From Aselliscus stoliczkanus (lineage: Eukaryota > Chordata > Mammalia > Chiroptera > Hipposideridae), in contig CM066738.1 of the NCBI GenBank assembly GCA_033961575.1, positions 66,625,478 through 66,689,477 on the forward strand: a DNA stretch of 64,000 nucleotides, given 5' to 3'. This document shows positions 10,641 to 23,010 of this stretch, one piece after another. The position numbers and the translations under genes are program-made. The first letter of the stretch is position 1. Every line of letters starts with the position of its first letter. The notes under the pieces were generated by a model, which worked only from the letters and a program-made list of their open reading frames with translations, did no database searches and was not told the origin of the DNA.

Positions 10641-11996
10641 ACAAAAGATCAATGAAACCAAGAGCTGGTCCTTAGAAAATATAAAATCGATAGACCGTTA
10701 ACCAAACTCATCAAGAAAAAAAAGAGAGGACCCAAATAAATAAAATAAAAAATGATAGGAAAGAAGTGACAATGAATACCACAGAAATACCAAGGATTGT
10801 AAGAAAATGCTACAATTATATGGCAAAAAAATTGGGCAACCTGGAAGAAATGGATAAATTCCTAGAAACAAACAATCTTCAAAGGATAAGTCAGGAAGAA
10901 ACAGGAAATCTGAACAGATTAATTACTACCAACAAAATTGAATTAGTCATAAAAGAACTGCCACAAACAAAAGTCCTGGACCAGATGACTCCACAGGTGA
11001 ATTTTACCAAATATTGAAAGGAGAATTAACACCTATTCTTCTCAAATTATTCCACAAATTCAAGAGGAGGGAAGGCTTTCAAGCTCATTTTATGAGGTCA
11101 CCATTACCCTAATTCCAAACCTAAACAAAGACATTATAAAACCGGAAAACTATAGGTCAATTTCCCTCATGAACATACATGCAAAAACCCTGAACAAAAT
11201 ATTAGCAAACTGAATTCAGCAATATATTAAAAAGATGATGAAGTTGGATTTATTACTGGGATGCAAGGTTAGTTCAGTATCTGCAGATCAATTAATGTGA
11301 TATACCACATAAATAAAATGAAAGATAAAAACCATATCATCATATCAATAAATGCAGAAAAATCATTTGACAAAATCCAGGACCTATTTATAATAAAAAC
11401 TCTCAGCAGAATGGGAATTGAGGGAACATATCTTACTATAATAAAGGCCATATATGACAAACCAAGAGCTAACATCATACTCGATGATGAAAAGATAAAG
11501 GTTTTCCTTAAGATTAGGAACAAGACAAAGATGTCTACTTTCACCACTTTTATTCAACATAGTATGGGAAGTCCTAGTCACGGCAATCAGACAAGAAAAA
11601 AAAAAAAGGCATCCAAATTGGAAAGGAAGCAGTAAAACTGTCATTATTTGCAGATGACATACTATGTAGAGATAACCCCAAATATTCCACAAAAAAACTA
11701 TTAAAATGAATAAATGAATTCAGTAAAGTAGGAGGATATGAAGTTAATATTCAGAAATAAGTTTCATTTTTATACACCACTAATAAATTATTAAAAAGAG
11801 AAATTAAGAAAACAATCTCATTTACAATTGCACCAAAAACAAAACAGAAAGAAAAACAAAAAACAAACCACGTTGGAATAATTTTAACCAAGGAGGTAAA
11901 AACACCTGCAGTTGGAAAATTACAAGACATTGAAGAAAGAAACTGAAGAAAACACAAATAAATGGAAACATATACCATGCTCATAGATAGGAAGAA
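10641..11996 (+). pseudogene. L1 ORF2 fragment (RT domain), no 3' end (copy E)
   Basis: Only internal ORF2 is present. It begins near 'acaaaagatcaatgaaacca' (QKINETKSW), includes the open frame 10766-11017 (NLEEMDKFLETNNL, then ELPQTKVLDQMT), then 11297-11635 with motif A as [12 protein letters not shown], so the first catalytic aspartate is N. Motif C near 11648-11665 reads FADD-like and is followed by a deletion. Many stops are present. It stops near 11996 with no 3' UTR or A tail, so the L1 3' portion was lost. It is clearly more diverged than copy A. Confidence 0.88.
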
Positions 11997-11999
11997 TTA

Positions 12000-12366
12000 C
12001 AGTAAATTTATGACTAAGTCTGGAGGAATTATTTATAGTCTTCATATTTATGACCATTTATTTATTTAGTTATTTCCTTCCTTAAATAAAATTTTGTAAT
12101 TTTTTTTGTTCCACAAAAGTGTGGAATACCTTTTGTGAAATTTATTTCTAATTGTCTTATTTGTTGGTAGTGTGTGGGAATCTTTAAAAATTATATTTTC
12201 TAATTAGTTGTTTATAATATATGGGTTGTCATAAAAGTCATGATGCATTTTTGCAATGAAAAACATATAAAAACATATGTCATGACTTTTCCAACAACCC
12301 AATATAACATTTATTTTGGTATATTGATTTTTAAATATTTAGATCAAATTCCGCTGACATAAAATT
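12000..12366 (-). other. AT-rich spacer, probably antisense L1 relic, holding a MITE
   Basis: T-rich sequence with phrases that resemble antisense L1 ORF2 (for example 'cttaaataaaattttgtaat'). Similarity is weak. A hairpin MITE lies at 12220-12302. Confidence 0.35.
12220..12302. mobile_element. Mariner-type hairpin MITE (copy 1)
   Basis: The element is about 80 bp and almost wholly palindromic. The left arm 'gggttgtcataaaagtcatg' pairs with the right arm 'catgacttttccaacaaccc'. It is flanked by TA/AT-rich sequence compatible with a TA target. The second copy at 30691-30769 has the same ends. It has no coding capacity and would need a mariner transposase in trans. It is diverged relative to copy 2. 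Confidence 0.85.
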
Positions 12367-12367
12367 A

Positions 12368-13335
12368 ACCATTTATGGAGGTTCCTCTAAAAATTAAGAA
12401 TAAAGACAGTTCAGGGAATATAATAATGTTGTAAATATTTTGTGGGGTGTCAGATGGTCACATGTCTTGTTAGGGAGACCACTTCATGGATGGAGTAGAG
12501 GCTTGGTCACTGCACTGTACACCTGAAGCTGATGTTGTATAATATTGTATGCCAACTGTAATTGAATATATAGATAGTCATGGGATGTGGAGTATACTGT
12601 GGAAGGGAGTCAAAGGAATTGTAATAGATATGTATGATATGGGGGGGAGGAGTGGGGTGGCAAATTGGGGTGTCACTTTGAGGGGTAAAAAGTATAACTA
12701 TTGCACTGTGTTGTACACCTGAAACTAATTTAAAAAAAAAATTAAGAATAGAATTACCATACAACCCAGCAATCCCTTTTCTGGGTATATACACAGAAAT
12801 AATGAAAATATTTTATTCATAAAGATATATGTAACCCTATGTTCATTGCAGCATTATTCATGGTGACCTAAGACATAAAAACAACAATCGATAGATGATT
12901 GAATAAGGAAGATGTGGTATATGTGTACAGTGGAATATTACTAGCCATAAGAAAACATGAAATACTGCCATTTGCAACAACGTGGCTGAATCTTGAGATT
13001 ATCATGCTAAGTGAAATAAATCAGACAGAAAAAGTCGAGAACCATATGATTTCACTCATATGTGGGATATAAAACTGAAAGCAACAAAAACAAACAAACA
13101 AAAACTCATAGACACAGAAAACAGTTTAGTGGTTACCAGAAGGTAAGCGAGGAGAGGGGTAGTAGGAGAGGGTAAATGGGGATGAAATATATGGTGATGG
13201 AAGGAGAACTGACTCTGGGTGATGAACATACAATGCAATATATAGGTGATGTTATTATATTAATAGAATCGTATACTCGAAACCTGTATAATTTTATTAA
13301 CCAAGTCATCCCAATAAATTTAATAAAAATTTAAA
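12368..13335 (+). mobile_element. Old L1 3' fragment interrupted by a younger L1
   Basis: The old L1 resembles 'tatggaggttcctctaaaaa', interrupted at 12403-12726, then continues with 'gaattaccatacaacccagc' (ELPYNPAIPFL-like) to a 3' end near 13335. The 3' UTR matches the one at about 59310-59625, so both belong to the same older subfamily. The exact fit of the two halves around the inserted element shows that the insertion is secondary. Confidence 0.88.
12389..12740 (+). mobile_element. Young L1 3' UTR insertion with 14-bp TSD
   Basis: A short, strongly 5'-truncated L1 3' end (12403-12726) similar to 8418-8765. It is flanked by the direct repeat aaaaattaagaata at 12389-12402 and 12727-12740. 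It includes 'tgttgtacacctgaaactaa' and an A tail. The TSD shows a standard L1 target-primed insertion into the older L1. Confidence 0.93.
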
Positions 13336-13958
13336 AAATTAAACATTTTGAATTGTACAATTCAGTGGCTTTTAGTACTTTCAATGCTGTGTAATCACCC
13401 CCTTTAAGTTTTAAAACCTTTTCATCACACCCCCAAAAAACCCTATGCTCAATAAGCAGTCCCACCCTATTCCCCACACGCCCACCCCATCCTCTGGCAA
13501 CCACATATCTACTTTCATTCTCTTTGGATTTACCTATTCTGGATATTTTGTATAAATGGAATCATACAATAGGTGACTTTTGTATCTGGCAGCTTTCACT
13601 TAGCATGTTTTCAAGGTTTATCCATGCTATAGCATGTATCAGCATTGCATTTCTTTTTATGGCAGAATAATTCCTTTGTATATACCACATTTTGTTTATC
13701 TACTCATCCCTTGATAGACATTTAGGATGTGTCCACCTTTTGGTTATTGTGAATAGTGCTGCTATAAACATTTGTGCACAAATACCTGTTTGCATACCTT
13801 TCTGTATATATATTTAGGAGAGGAATTGCTGGATCATGTGGTAATTTTATGTTTGACTTTCTGAGGAACTGCCAAAGTATCTTCCTCAGTGGCTGCACCA
13901 TTGTCCATTTCCAACAGCAGTGTATGAGGGTTCCAATTTTTCCACATCCTCGTCAACA

Positions 13959-14136
13959 CTTGTTATTTTACTTTTTTTTTCCTTGTGTTTTTTGCTTTTT
14001 AAAATTTATTTATTTATTTTAAAACTTTATTATTATTATTATTAGTTACAGATGTACAAAACAATGCAATAGTTATCTTTTTCACCCCTTACAAAGTGAC
14101 TACCGCACCCCCCTCCATTGTCTCCCCACCCCCGAT

Positions 14137-14193
<57 letters not shown>

Positions 14194-14855
14194 ATTCCAT
14201 TGACTTCATCCCCACACTATATTTCACATCCCATGACTATATATGTGTTAAATTATAGTTGACATATAATATTATTCAGCGGCCGCTTCAGATGTACAGT
14301 GCAGTGGTCAGGCCACTACATTGTCCATGAAGTGGTCTCCCTGACAAGACATGAGTCCTGATCTCCTAAGAAAAATATCTACAACCTTATTGATTATATT
14401 CCCTAAACTGTCTCTTCTGCTGTCTCTGCAGTAGTATTGTAATCAGTTTGTGTTGCCTCGTCCCTTCCCCTTCTCCCTTATGCACATCCCCGTCCCATCT
14501 AGCCCTCATCGGTTTTTCCTTTGTGTTTCTAAGACTATTTCTGTTTACATTGCTCATTTATTCAGTTCTTTAGATTCCACATATAAGTGAGATCATATGG
14601 TATTTGTCTTTCTCTGACTGACTTATTTCACTTAACATAATGTTCTCTAGGTCCATCCATATCGTTGCAAATGGTACGATTTCTTTCTTCTTTATAGTTG
14701 CGTATTTTATAGTTCTTGAAGCAATTATAAATGGGACAGTTTTCTTAATTTCTCCTTCCGATAGTTTATTATTGGTATATGCAAATGCAACTGTTTTCTG
14801 AACATTGATTTTGCATCCTGCTACTTTACTGAATTTGTCTTGTTATTTTACTTTT
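13959..14855 (-). mobile_element. Young antisense L1 with internal deletion and 17-bp TSD
   Basis: The direct repeat cttgttattttactttt at 13959-13975 and 14839-14855 flanks a minus-strand L1 3' end. On the minus strand it carries an ORF2 segment (equivalent to 4190-4310 of copy A, ILYTNNKL-type region) joined near 14705 directly to the ORF2 end and the 3' UTR. About 1.7 kb present in copy A is missing. The join lies at a short match around 'actataaa'. The left end has a T-rich tail. A TA microsatellite sits in the 3' UTR. Confidence 0.9.
14140..14188 (+). repeat. (TA)n microsatellite in L1 3' UTR
   Basis: An uninterrupted alternating TA run of about 48 bases occupies the position where the related L1 copies have 'gatatgtatgatatggggg'. 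It is an expansion of that TA-rich spot. Confidence 0.95.
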
Positions 14856-15120
14856 ATTTTTTTTTAAATTGAATCCCTCCAATGGATGTGAAATGATATT
14901 TAATTTTGATTTTGATTTGCATTTCCCTCAAAAGTAATGCTGTACAGCATCTTTTCACGTGCTTGGCCATTTGTATATATCTTTCGAGAAATGTCTATTC
15001 ATGTTCTTTGTCTATTTTCAGTTTAGGTTGTTTGTTTTATATATTCTGCATACTAGACCCTTATCAGGTATACGATTTACAAATATTTTCATCCATTTTG
15101 TAGGTTGTCTTTTAACTTTT

Positions 15121-15225
15121 TTTTTTTTTTTTGAGGGCAGTGTCACTGGCCCTCATATGTGGGAACTGTACTGGGGCTGCTGGCTTTCTAAGTCAGCACT
15201 TAACCACCACACCACTCGGCTGGCC
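15121..15225 (-). mobile_element. tRNA-like SINE, short type (copy 1)
   Basis: On the minus strand the SINE starts 'ggccagccgagtggtgtggt' with a box A-like 'ggttaag' and ends 'agggccagtgacactgccct' before an A tail (T run on +). A short direct repeat (taacttt) flanks it at about 15113 and 15226. It is inserted in the old antisense L1, whose sequence resumes at 'taactttcttaaaagtgtca'. It is about 95 bp without the tail. Confidence 0.88.
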
Positions 15226-15459
15226 TAACTTTCTTAAAAGTGTCATTTGATGCATGAAAGCTTTTAATTTTGGTGAAGTCCAGTTTATCTATGTTTTTCT
15301 TTTGTTGCTTATAGTTTTGGTGTCATATCTAAGAATCCATTGCCTAAACCAGGGTCAAAAATATTTACTCTTATGTTTCCTTCTAACAGTTTTATAGCTT
15401 AGGTCTTACATATATCTCTTTCTTTAGGTGTAGGTTTACTAAATGTATTCTACAGAAGA

Positions 15460-16250
15460 CTTGATGTGCTTTATCAATTTGACTCTTTTAAGTAGTTTAT
15501 TCTGTTTAACCACTATATTTAGCTTTACTTTTAATGACAAATTTTCCTTTCTAAAATTTATATATAATTTTTTCATAGCATGATTTTTAATCATATTTGC
15601 TATTCCATCTTTAATGTCTTCATTTTATTTTAAATGTAAGTATTTTATAGTGTTTCCCAGGTTAGTATATTATATTAACTCCTTGGTTGAGTTAATCCTC
15701 TTTTTTGTGTGTGTCTGCTAGCTTTCTCATAATAAATTATTTTGCTGAGTAGTTTATGATTTTTGCATTGTGAATTTTTCCAGCTGGGGTTATTATTTTT
15801 CATAGTTCCTGAGTGTTATGAAATTGTTTCTCAAACGCAATCTAATGTTTACTTTAGGTGCATTTATGAAGAGCCTCACCATTCTAGGACCGTTTTTAAA
15901 AATTAATTTCTTGGTTTCAGGATTCTCACACCACTTATGAGAGCTCCTAAGGTGTCAAGTCAGATTTGATATTATACTTTTTTTTTTTTTGATCAGAGTC
16001 TTGGACAGCGATTTGCCTCTTTGGGTGATGAGGCTTTCAAGCCCCTCTAAGGGTCCAGGCTTTCTAGGACACTGGCTTTTTGTAGAGGATATCAGTCTCA
16101 GATGTGTTAAAGCCCCAACTCCTTGCCCATAGGATCTATATTGTCATATGATATCACTCCCAAGCTATCAATATTCCCACTCATAACTTTACAACTTTGA
16201 CTTTAAGTTACTTTTCATTTCTGGTGCTTGGGGATTTTATTCACTTACTT
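15460..16250. other. No gene; old repeat-like AT-rich sequence
   Basis: T-rich text resembles eroded antisense L1 up to about 15900. 15960-16230 is less AT-rich and unassigned. There is no open frame of note. Confidence 0.35.
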
Positions 16251-16254
16251 AACA

Positions 16255-17030
16255 GAATTTTATTGAGCATCTACAATATTTCAGGAACTGTTCTAGAACT
16301 TGAGTTATATCTGTGAATAAACAGACATGTATTTCCATCTTTAGAAGTTCATATTCCAGCAGTAGGCAGAAAAAAGTAAATATATGATAAAAATCATATT
16401 ATATAAAACTTAAAAAGTGATAAGTGAAATGGGGAAAATACAAAGCATCAGAAGAGTCAGATTAAAGGATCAGGAAGGTGGAGGAAGGGAGGCAAGTGGG
16501 AGGATGAAGCAGTATTTTCAGAGTAAGCATCATGGAAAGGTAAAATAGGAGCAAAGTCTTAAAGGAAATGATGTGGGCAAAGCAGCTTTCTAAGGGAAGA
16601 GTGTTTCAGAGAGAAGAAAAGTAAAGGCCTCCATGTGTGAATCAACATGCTTCATGCATTCCAGAAGTAACATGAAAGTCAGTGTTGCTGATTAGTTAAG
16701 AGGGAGAGTCCTAGGAGATGAGACAAAAGAGACAATGGGAGAGGACAGATCATGTAGAGCTTGAAAGCTATTGTGCAGAATCTGACTTTCTAGTCTGAGC
16801 TTTGAAGGTATTAGTGACATGATCTGGCTTACGTTCTAAGAAGACTGCTTTGACTATGTCTGCATCGAGAATAGATTGTAGGGGACAAGAGTAGAAATAG
16901 GGAGATCTGTTGGGAGGGTACAGAAATAATTCAGGAACAAGATGATGAAACCTAACCAGCATGGTAGTCATAGAAGCGGTAAGAAGGTATAGGCAGCACA
17001 GTTTTCTGGATTGGATCTGTGTTATGAAAA
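16255..17030 (-). mobile_element. L2 LINE relic, antisense
   Basis: The sequence reads as the reverse complement of an L2 3' half. Landmarks on + are 'ttttattgagcatctacaat', a 'gagtgtttcagagagaag' block, 'gatcatgtagagcttgaaag' and 'gtgacatgatctggcttacg', in the order expected for antisense L2. It is heavily diverged with no intact RT frame. L2 is an ancient mammalian LINE, so this is an old insertion. Confidence 0.8.
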
Positions 17031-18255
17031 AAACAAAAAAAAAAAATAGAAGAGTTAAAGACAACTCTCCTTCTTCCTTTCAGCTCAGTTGTGTATATAT
17101 GGTATTTATTACCATTACTTTCTTAAATCTAGTGTTTCTCTGATCTTAGGGGAAGGGTAGCTATGTGTTATTTCAGCTAATCATATTCTGGGACTAGAAG
17201 CCAATAAAATGAGTTTTAAAATGTGATCTTCTGTTTAAATATATCTTTAAAAGTTTTGTTTTTGTACATTCTTAGAAGTTTTGGAAAGTCCTAGCTCATT
17301 AAAGAAGTGTCTCAGAGAGCTGCTTGTTTGATCCTTTTGAGGACCTGCTAAGGATGTACTCACTGCAAGTAGATGGGGACAACAGCATGCATCTCTGTGA
17401 CCAGGGGGGTTCTTAATCCCTTAGACACTCCCTGGCAAAGAAATAAGTATCTGGAAAAATATGCAAGCGGGGTTTTCATTTCAAGGATTGGCATAATGCG
17501 GATGTAGGGATGTTCTTTTTCTTTTTTTTTCTTTCAACAAAAGAAAAAATTCGGAGTATTTAAAAAGCCTGTCTTTCATTAGATAACAGAATTCTTTTGC
17601 TTGAGAGAATTGGCAAAAAGTTCAATGGCAATAAGGACTTTTTGTGTTTAGTGTGATGTAGTTTCTTGGTAAACAGTGTCTGAAAATACCAACTAGTTTG
17701 GGTCAAGAGACTATAAGTCACCACCCAATAAGAAAAAAAGTCAGAACTTTTGAAGTATTTGAAAAATTATTATGTTTTTATTATATTAGTGCTTTGTAGA
17801 CTTGAAAATAAAAGACAATTCATACTTACAACCTAAGGTAAATGTAGCAAGATAATTATTACTCTCATGATATCCACCTGCTTTCTGTTGAGGAAGCCAT
17901 TTCCATTTTTTGGTCATTGGCCAAAAAGTCAGCAGAGTAAAATTGTGGACCTGGTATCAGATATACACCTATTCATGAGATATATGCAGTGACCAACCTT
18001 TATTCAGCAACAATTGATTCTCTAACCCAGTTTCTAGGGCTTGTACCAAATTTCTGTTTCCCTGTTGCACCTGAAATGGAAAGAAATCAAGGCAAGGGAG
18101 CTCCCTTTCAAAGTGTTATTACAAAATGATGGCAAATAATATGATATTTACAACAAATATCCCTGAGATTCAATAAAACCTATTGTTTGTTTAAAGAACT
18201 ATTTTGATCCTTATAATGTCTATAAATAATCTGTTCCTATACTCTTATTTTCCCT
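17030..18255. other. No gene seen; non-repetitive or unassigned
   Basis: I see no coding frame, RNA gene or recognisable repeat. There are only short A/T runs. Confidence 0.4.
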
Positions 18256-18257
18256 TA

Positions 18258-18605
18258 AGGACAGTGGTTCCTCAACTTTACCCTGGGTCCACCCTGAGAG
18301 TGCTTTGACATTGGTATTGATTCAACAGGTTTGGGATGGGGCTGCAGATGAACAAATACCCAGTTTCTTTTGGTCCAGGAAGCACCTTTTGACTATCTCA
18401 ACGCAATGGTTTTCAAGCTTGACTGCACCTTCAATCACTTGGAGAACTTTCAGATATTCCAAATAACTGACTGCATCCCAGACCAATCAGAATTCTGTGG
18501 GCGGGACCTGGCATCAGAATTTTTAAAGCTTCCCAGGTGAGGCCAATATGTGGCCAAGTGTGCAAACCTCTGCCTTCAGGTTTCAGACTAGCAGCTGGAT
18601 GCACT
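18258..18605. mobile_element. MER5-like hAT MITE relic(s)
   Basis: 'cagtggttcctcaactttac' and, again, 'caatggttttcaagcttgac' resemble the start of MER5-type hAT-Charlie MITEs. A 'cttggagaactttcagatat' body and 'cagaatttttaaagcttccc' fit the rest. There may be two tandem copies (about 18258-18405 and 18406-18605). Highly diverged; the family call is by eye. Confidence 0.6.
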
Positions 18606-19140
18606 TGACATAATGATTGTCAATAATCTGCCTATATTGGGCTGGTTTCCACCATATCTCCAGAAGCAAAGCCTTGCTGTGTGAAATGAGAAATGAATAC
18701 ATTTTGACACATATGTTTAATAAAGAGTAGAAATTTCTCCACGGGTCACTTAATGTAAACCTAAAAAATAATTATTGAAGCTGAGATTTGCACACTGTAA
18801 TAATGAAGATGGAAAAATACTCTTATTTTCAAAATGTCTTTTTGGGTTATGCTGAAACATTATGATATGATCCAGGACCAAAAAATCAACTTTTGTGAAT
18901 AACTAGACTACTTTATGGAGAACTAAGTTAGAATGGGCAAACTGATAATTACTTGGTTTTATTTAAGCATCTGCTTTCTGTTTCTATTTCATTGTCATCA
19001 TTGAAGTGACCTTTGTCATAAAAAGAATGCTTTGACATTGGCAGACAATTGTAATTTATAAAATTATAAAGAAAAGCATACAGTCTTAAAGACTATTCTG
19101 AACATAAATTAGTCAAGGACGTATAAATATTTGATGACAG
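18605..19140. other. No gene seen
   Basis: AT-rich, with no recognised repeat, RNA or open frame. Confidence 0.4.
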
Positions 19141-19149
19141 TAGTTGAGT

Positions 19150-19435
19150 TTAAGAGAAGGGCTGAGTTTATACACTTGTTTTGTGACCTTCAATAATTCA
19201 CTTAAACTTGTTAATTCTAAATTTGTTTTTAAATCTCCAGATTAAGGTTAATGACACTCAACGGGTATTATTGGGAGGATAAAGTGAGATAATTACATGA
19301 AAATGCTTGCTAGGCTGCAAAGCCCTGTACAAAAAAGTATGCTTTTTTGTAGGGGTTATGGCTATTCATAGTCATATTCCCATATGTAGCACAGAGCTTG
19401 GGACACAGAAGAAACTCAATAATTGCTAAATAAGT
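19150..19435 (-). mobile_element. MIR SINE relic, antisense
   Basis: The stretch 'tgtgaccttcaataattcac', 'aggataaagtgagataatta' and 'gcacagagcttgggacacag' follows the antisense MIR order (core, then tail). A small insertion separates the last two blocks. MIR is an ancient mammalian tRNA-derived SINE. Confidence 0.68.
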
Positions 19436-19439
19436 TAGA

Positions 19440-20122
<683 letters not shown>

Positions 20123-20410
20123 AGGAAAGAGACAGCAGGAAATCAAGCTGATTCAGGTATGTCTGGACATATATAGAGATGGGTGAAGTGGGTCACAGAA
20201 GCCAATTTATTCAATTAGAAATAAGGAGTTTTGTTCCCACTTTATCAAAGATTTATTTATCAAATTAAGAACAAACAGGAGGAGATAAATCACCCTAAAG
20301 GAAAAGAAATTGAGAGAATGTAAATTGGTTCTAAGAATAATTTTTGATCATTTGAGGGGATGGGACACCTTATGTATGACCCATTAGTTGTTTTTCCTAT
20401 TTCAGACTTG

Positions 20411-20776
20411 TTATGGACTAAATCGTGTCCCCCATCCCTCAAATTTATACATTAAAGCCCTAACCCCCAAAGTGACTGTATTTGGAGATAGGGCCTTTAA
20501 GGAGAGTAGCTAAAATTAAATGAGATCATATGGGTGGAATCTTAATCCATAGGACTGGTATCCTTGTTGGACTGGTGCACACAGAGAAAAAGCCATGTGA
20601 GGACACAATGAAGAGGCCCTGTCTCCAACTGAAGAGAAAGATCTCACCAAAAACCAACTCTGCTGGCACTTTGACCTGGAACATCTAGACTCCAGAACTA
20701 TGAAAAACAGTTTCCTGTTGTTTAAGCCACCCAGTCTGTGGTATTTTGTCATGGCAGCTCCAGCAGACTAACACAA
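20411..20776 (+). mobile_element. MLT1/MaLR-type LTR, sense
   Basis: A solo LTR of an ancient MaLR endogenous retrovirus-like element. It runs from 'gttatggactaaatcgtgtc' to 'gcagctccagcagactaaca', with the typical internal 'gccatgtgaggacacaatga', 'ccagaactatgaaaaacagt' and 'gtttaagccacccagtctgt'. It has no internal viral coding region. It is followed within a few bases by an LTR of the same kind in the opposite direction. Confidence 0.82.
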
Positions 20777-20782
20777 GTATGT

Positions 20783-21152
20783 CTTAGTCCATTCAGGCTG
20801 TTAAAACAAAAATACCACAGACTTTGTGGTTTAAACAGCAAACATTTATTTATTTATTTTTTTATAGTTCTGGAGACTGGGAAGTCCGAAATCAAGCTAC
20901 TGGAAGAGTCTATGTCTTCTGAAGGCCTGCTTTCTGGTGTATAGATGGCAGTCTTCTTGCTGCATCCCCACATGGCAATAGGGGTTGGAGAGCTCTCTGA
21001 GATCTCTTTGTAAGGGCACTAATCCCATTCATGAGAACTTCACCCTTGTGATCTAATCGCCTCCTAAAAGCCTCACTTCCTAATACCATCATATTGGGGG
21101 TTAGGATTTCAGCACATGAATTTTGAGGAACATAAGCATTCACCCTACAACA
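20783..21152 (-). mobile_element. MLT1/MaLR-type LTR, antisense
   Basis: The text is the reverse complement of the same LTR class: 'cttagtccattcaggctgtt' mirrors the end of the sense copy, followed by 'agttctggagactgggaagt', 'ccccacatggcaataggggt' and 'ctaatcccattcatgagaac'. It carries an extra T-rich run near 20848. The two LTRs meet tail to tail, giving an inverted repeat with arms of about 370 bp. Confidence 0.82.
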
Positions 21153-21154
21153 AA

Positions 21155-21770
21155 GGCTTTTATGGAATTCTGATTGAAACCTAGACAAAAAGGGGTTGTT
21201 GTAAAAGAAAAGAGCTATATTTACAAAAATCTCTAAAAGATGCTAGCAGAGAGTAGCACAAAAATGGGGATGTGAAGAGTTTCTCACTTTGTAGTCACAG
21301 CAGCTTCAGAATCAAAATGACCCAGTGGTGTTAATGGGGAGAATACCAGAGGTAGCATCAGCAAAGAGCACAGCATCATGTTTTGGCACATGGTAATCTT
21401 TTCTAAGCAGTTGAACTCAGCACAGTGTATCTTTTGTGGGTACCAGTTGGTGATCAATCAGTACCAGTAGGATGGCTACAACAGGGGAGGCCTTTTTTGG
21501 CAGTGTCAGAGACAGGGGCCGAAACCCAAGTGAGAGAGGAGAATATAAGTAATTAAGAATTAATTCCTCTTCCTGAACACTTATGAGATACCTCCTGGAA
21601 ATTCTGTAAAATAATGAGAAGATGAAGAAACTATGAAATGATTATGAAGCCCCATAAGAGTGAGTATGGGTTTATTTCATTAACTTAATGAAACAATCTC
21701 ATGGCACATCCAAAATCGTGATATTAACATAAATTATGTAGAACTTGGGATCAGGCAGGAACTAACCTCA
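21155..21770. other. No gene seen
   Basis: No coding frame or assignable repeat. Confidence 0.4.
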
Positions 21771-21774
21771 GCAG

Positions 21775-21965
21775 GGTGCCTATTAAATGCCAGGCAGTGG
21801 GCTATTATCTGCATTATATCTCATTTTCTGTATAACAACTCTGTAAGCTACTACCATGGTCCCTATATTTCAAATGAAGTAATTGAGCCTTCCAGAGGTT
21901 AGGGAATTTGTCCAGGGTTACATAGCTAGCATCTCTGGGCACTGGAATACAAAACAATTGTGCTT
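21775..21965 (+). mobile_element. MIR SINE relic, sense
   Basis: 'ttaaatgccaggcagtgggc', 'attatatctcattttctgta', 'aagtaattgagccttccaga' and 'ccagggttacatagctagca' match the sense MIR order. Diverged. Confidence 0.75.
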
Positions 21966-22169
21966 GACTCCAAACTCCACATTTAACACATTGTTATTCA
22001 CAACCTGTTAAAATTTCTTAGCTTTTTCCCCTATTGGGTATAGAGGAGGAAATATCAATACTTGTTTGAAATCAATATAAAGAGAATGCAAACTGTTTTT
22101 ATGTCCCCAAAACTGTGGAAGCAGTTTGGCTGCTCCTATTATCATTGAACAGGTACATGAACATCATTA

Positions 22170-23010
22170 TTATTCCTTCATTCATAGCAAAATTGAGCAT
22201 CTCCTGTGTTCTAGACCCTGAAGATATATGATAAACAAAACAGACATAGCCTCTCCCTCCTAGAGTTTTAAAATATTAAGCAAATTATCATATCAATAAA
22301 ATATATAATTACACATGGCAATAATTGCTTTAATAAATGTCAAGGGAGGTATGGAAGAATAACAGATGAGAATTAGGTGAAGAGGAAGGAAAGACTTCTA
22401 TATAATATTGATAACTGAGCAAAGACTTGGTGGATGGATGGGGTCATTTAAGTAAAGCTTGGGCAAAACTATGCTTTAGGTAGGCAGAGGGAGTAAGAAA
22501 GCATGGGAAGAAGGGGCTCAACTTGTTTCAGGACCTGCAGGAATATCAGTGTGTTGGGATGTAGCAAGCATGGAGGAAAGCTGAGGTTCCAGATGGAGGC
22601 GCCATATTATTTGGGGCTGTAGGAGCCCATGTCAAGATTTTATCTTTTATTCTAAATGTAATGGACTTTGAAAGGACACTGAAGGCTTTTGAGCAGGAGA
22701 AGAAGACATAGTATATGATCTCTCTGACTGTTGTGTGGAGAATGAGTTAGAGGGGAAAGAGAGGAATTGGATAGCAAGTTAGAGAAGGAGAAGTTGGTGA
22801 GAAATACTGAGAGGGGATACTAGATAGGGAAGAAGAAATGCAACCTACAGAAACCAACTCCCAAAAAGGGCAGGAGTGTACTACTGCTGGAAGAAGGAGG
22901 AAAGGGCATGAGGATGACAAACTGAAAAGCTCCATGACACCTAAACTGAATGAAGAGAGAAATGAAGACTAATGGGGCTGATGAAAGAAAGTGAAGGGCT
23001 CCAAGTGGCT
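22170..23010 (-). mobile_element. L2 LINE relic, antisense
   Basis: It begins with antisense L2 3' end ('attgagcatctcctgtgttc', 'aaacagacatagcctctccc') and continues with 'tttattctaaatgtaatgga', 'cttttgagcaggagaagaag' and 'gactgttgtgtggagaatga'. This is the L2 C-terminal coding region on the minus strand, eroded. Confidence 0.8.

Larger units (their letters stand above)
13340..15460 (-). mobile_element. Old antisense L1, interrupted by a younger L1 and a SINE
   Basis: Read on the minus strand, this is an L1 3' region: 3' UTR-like sequence near 13340-13560 and ORF2 end near 13560-13960. It resumes after the insertion from 14856 onward (for example 'ccatttgtatatatctttcg', antisense ORF2 C-terminal region). 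Two later insertions sit inside it, a younger L1 (13976-14838) and a SINE (about 15121-15225), and the flanking L1 text continues correctly across both. The 5' limit near 15460 is vague. Confidence 0.85.

Noticed and set aside
20411..21152. A complete provirus between the two LTRs
   Set aside because: The LTRs are inverted and only a few bases apart, so there is no internal region.
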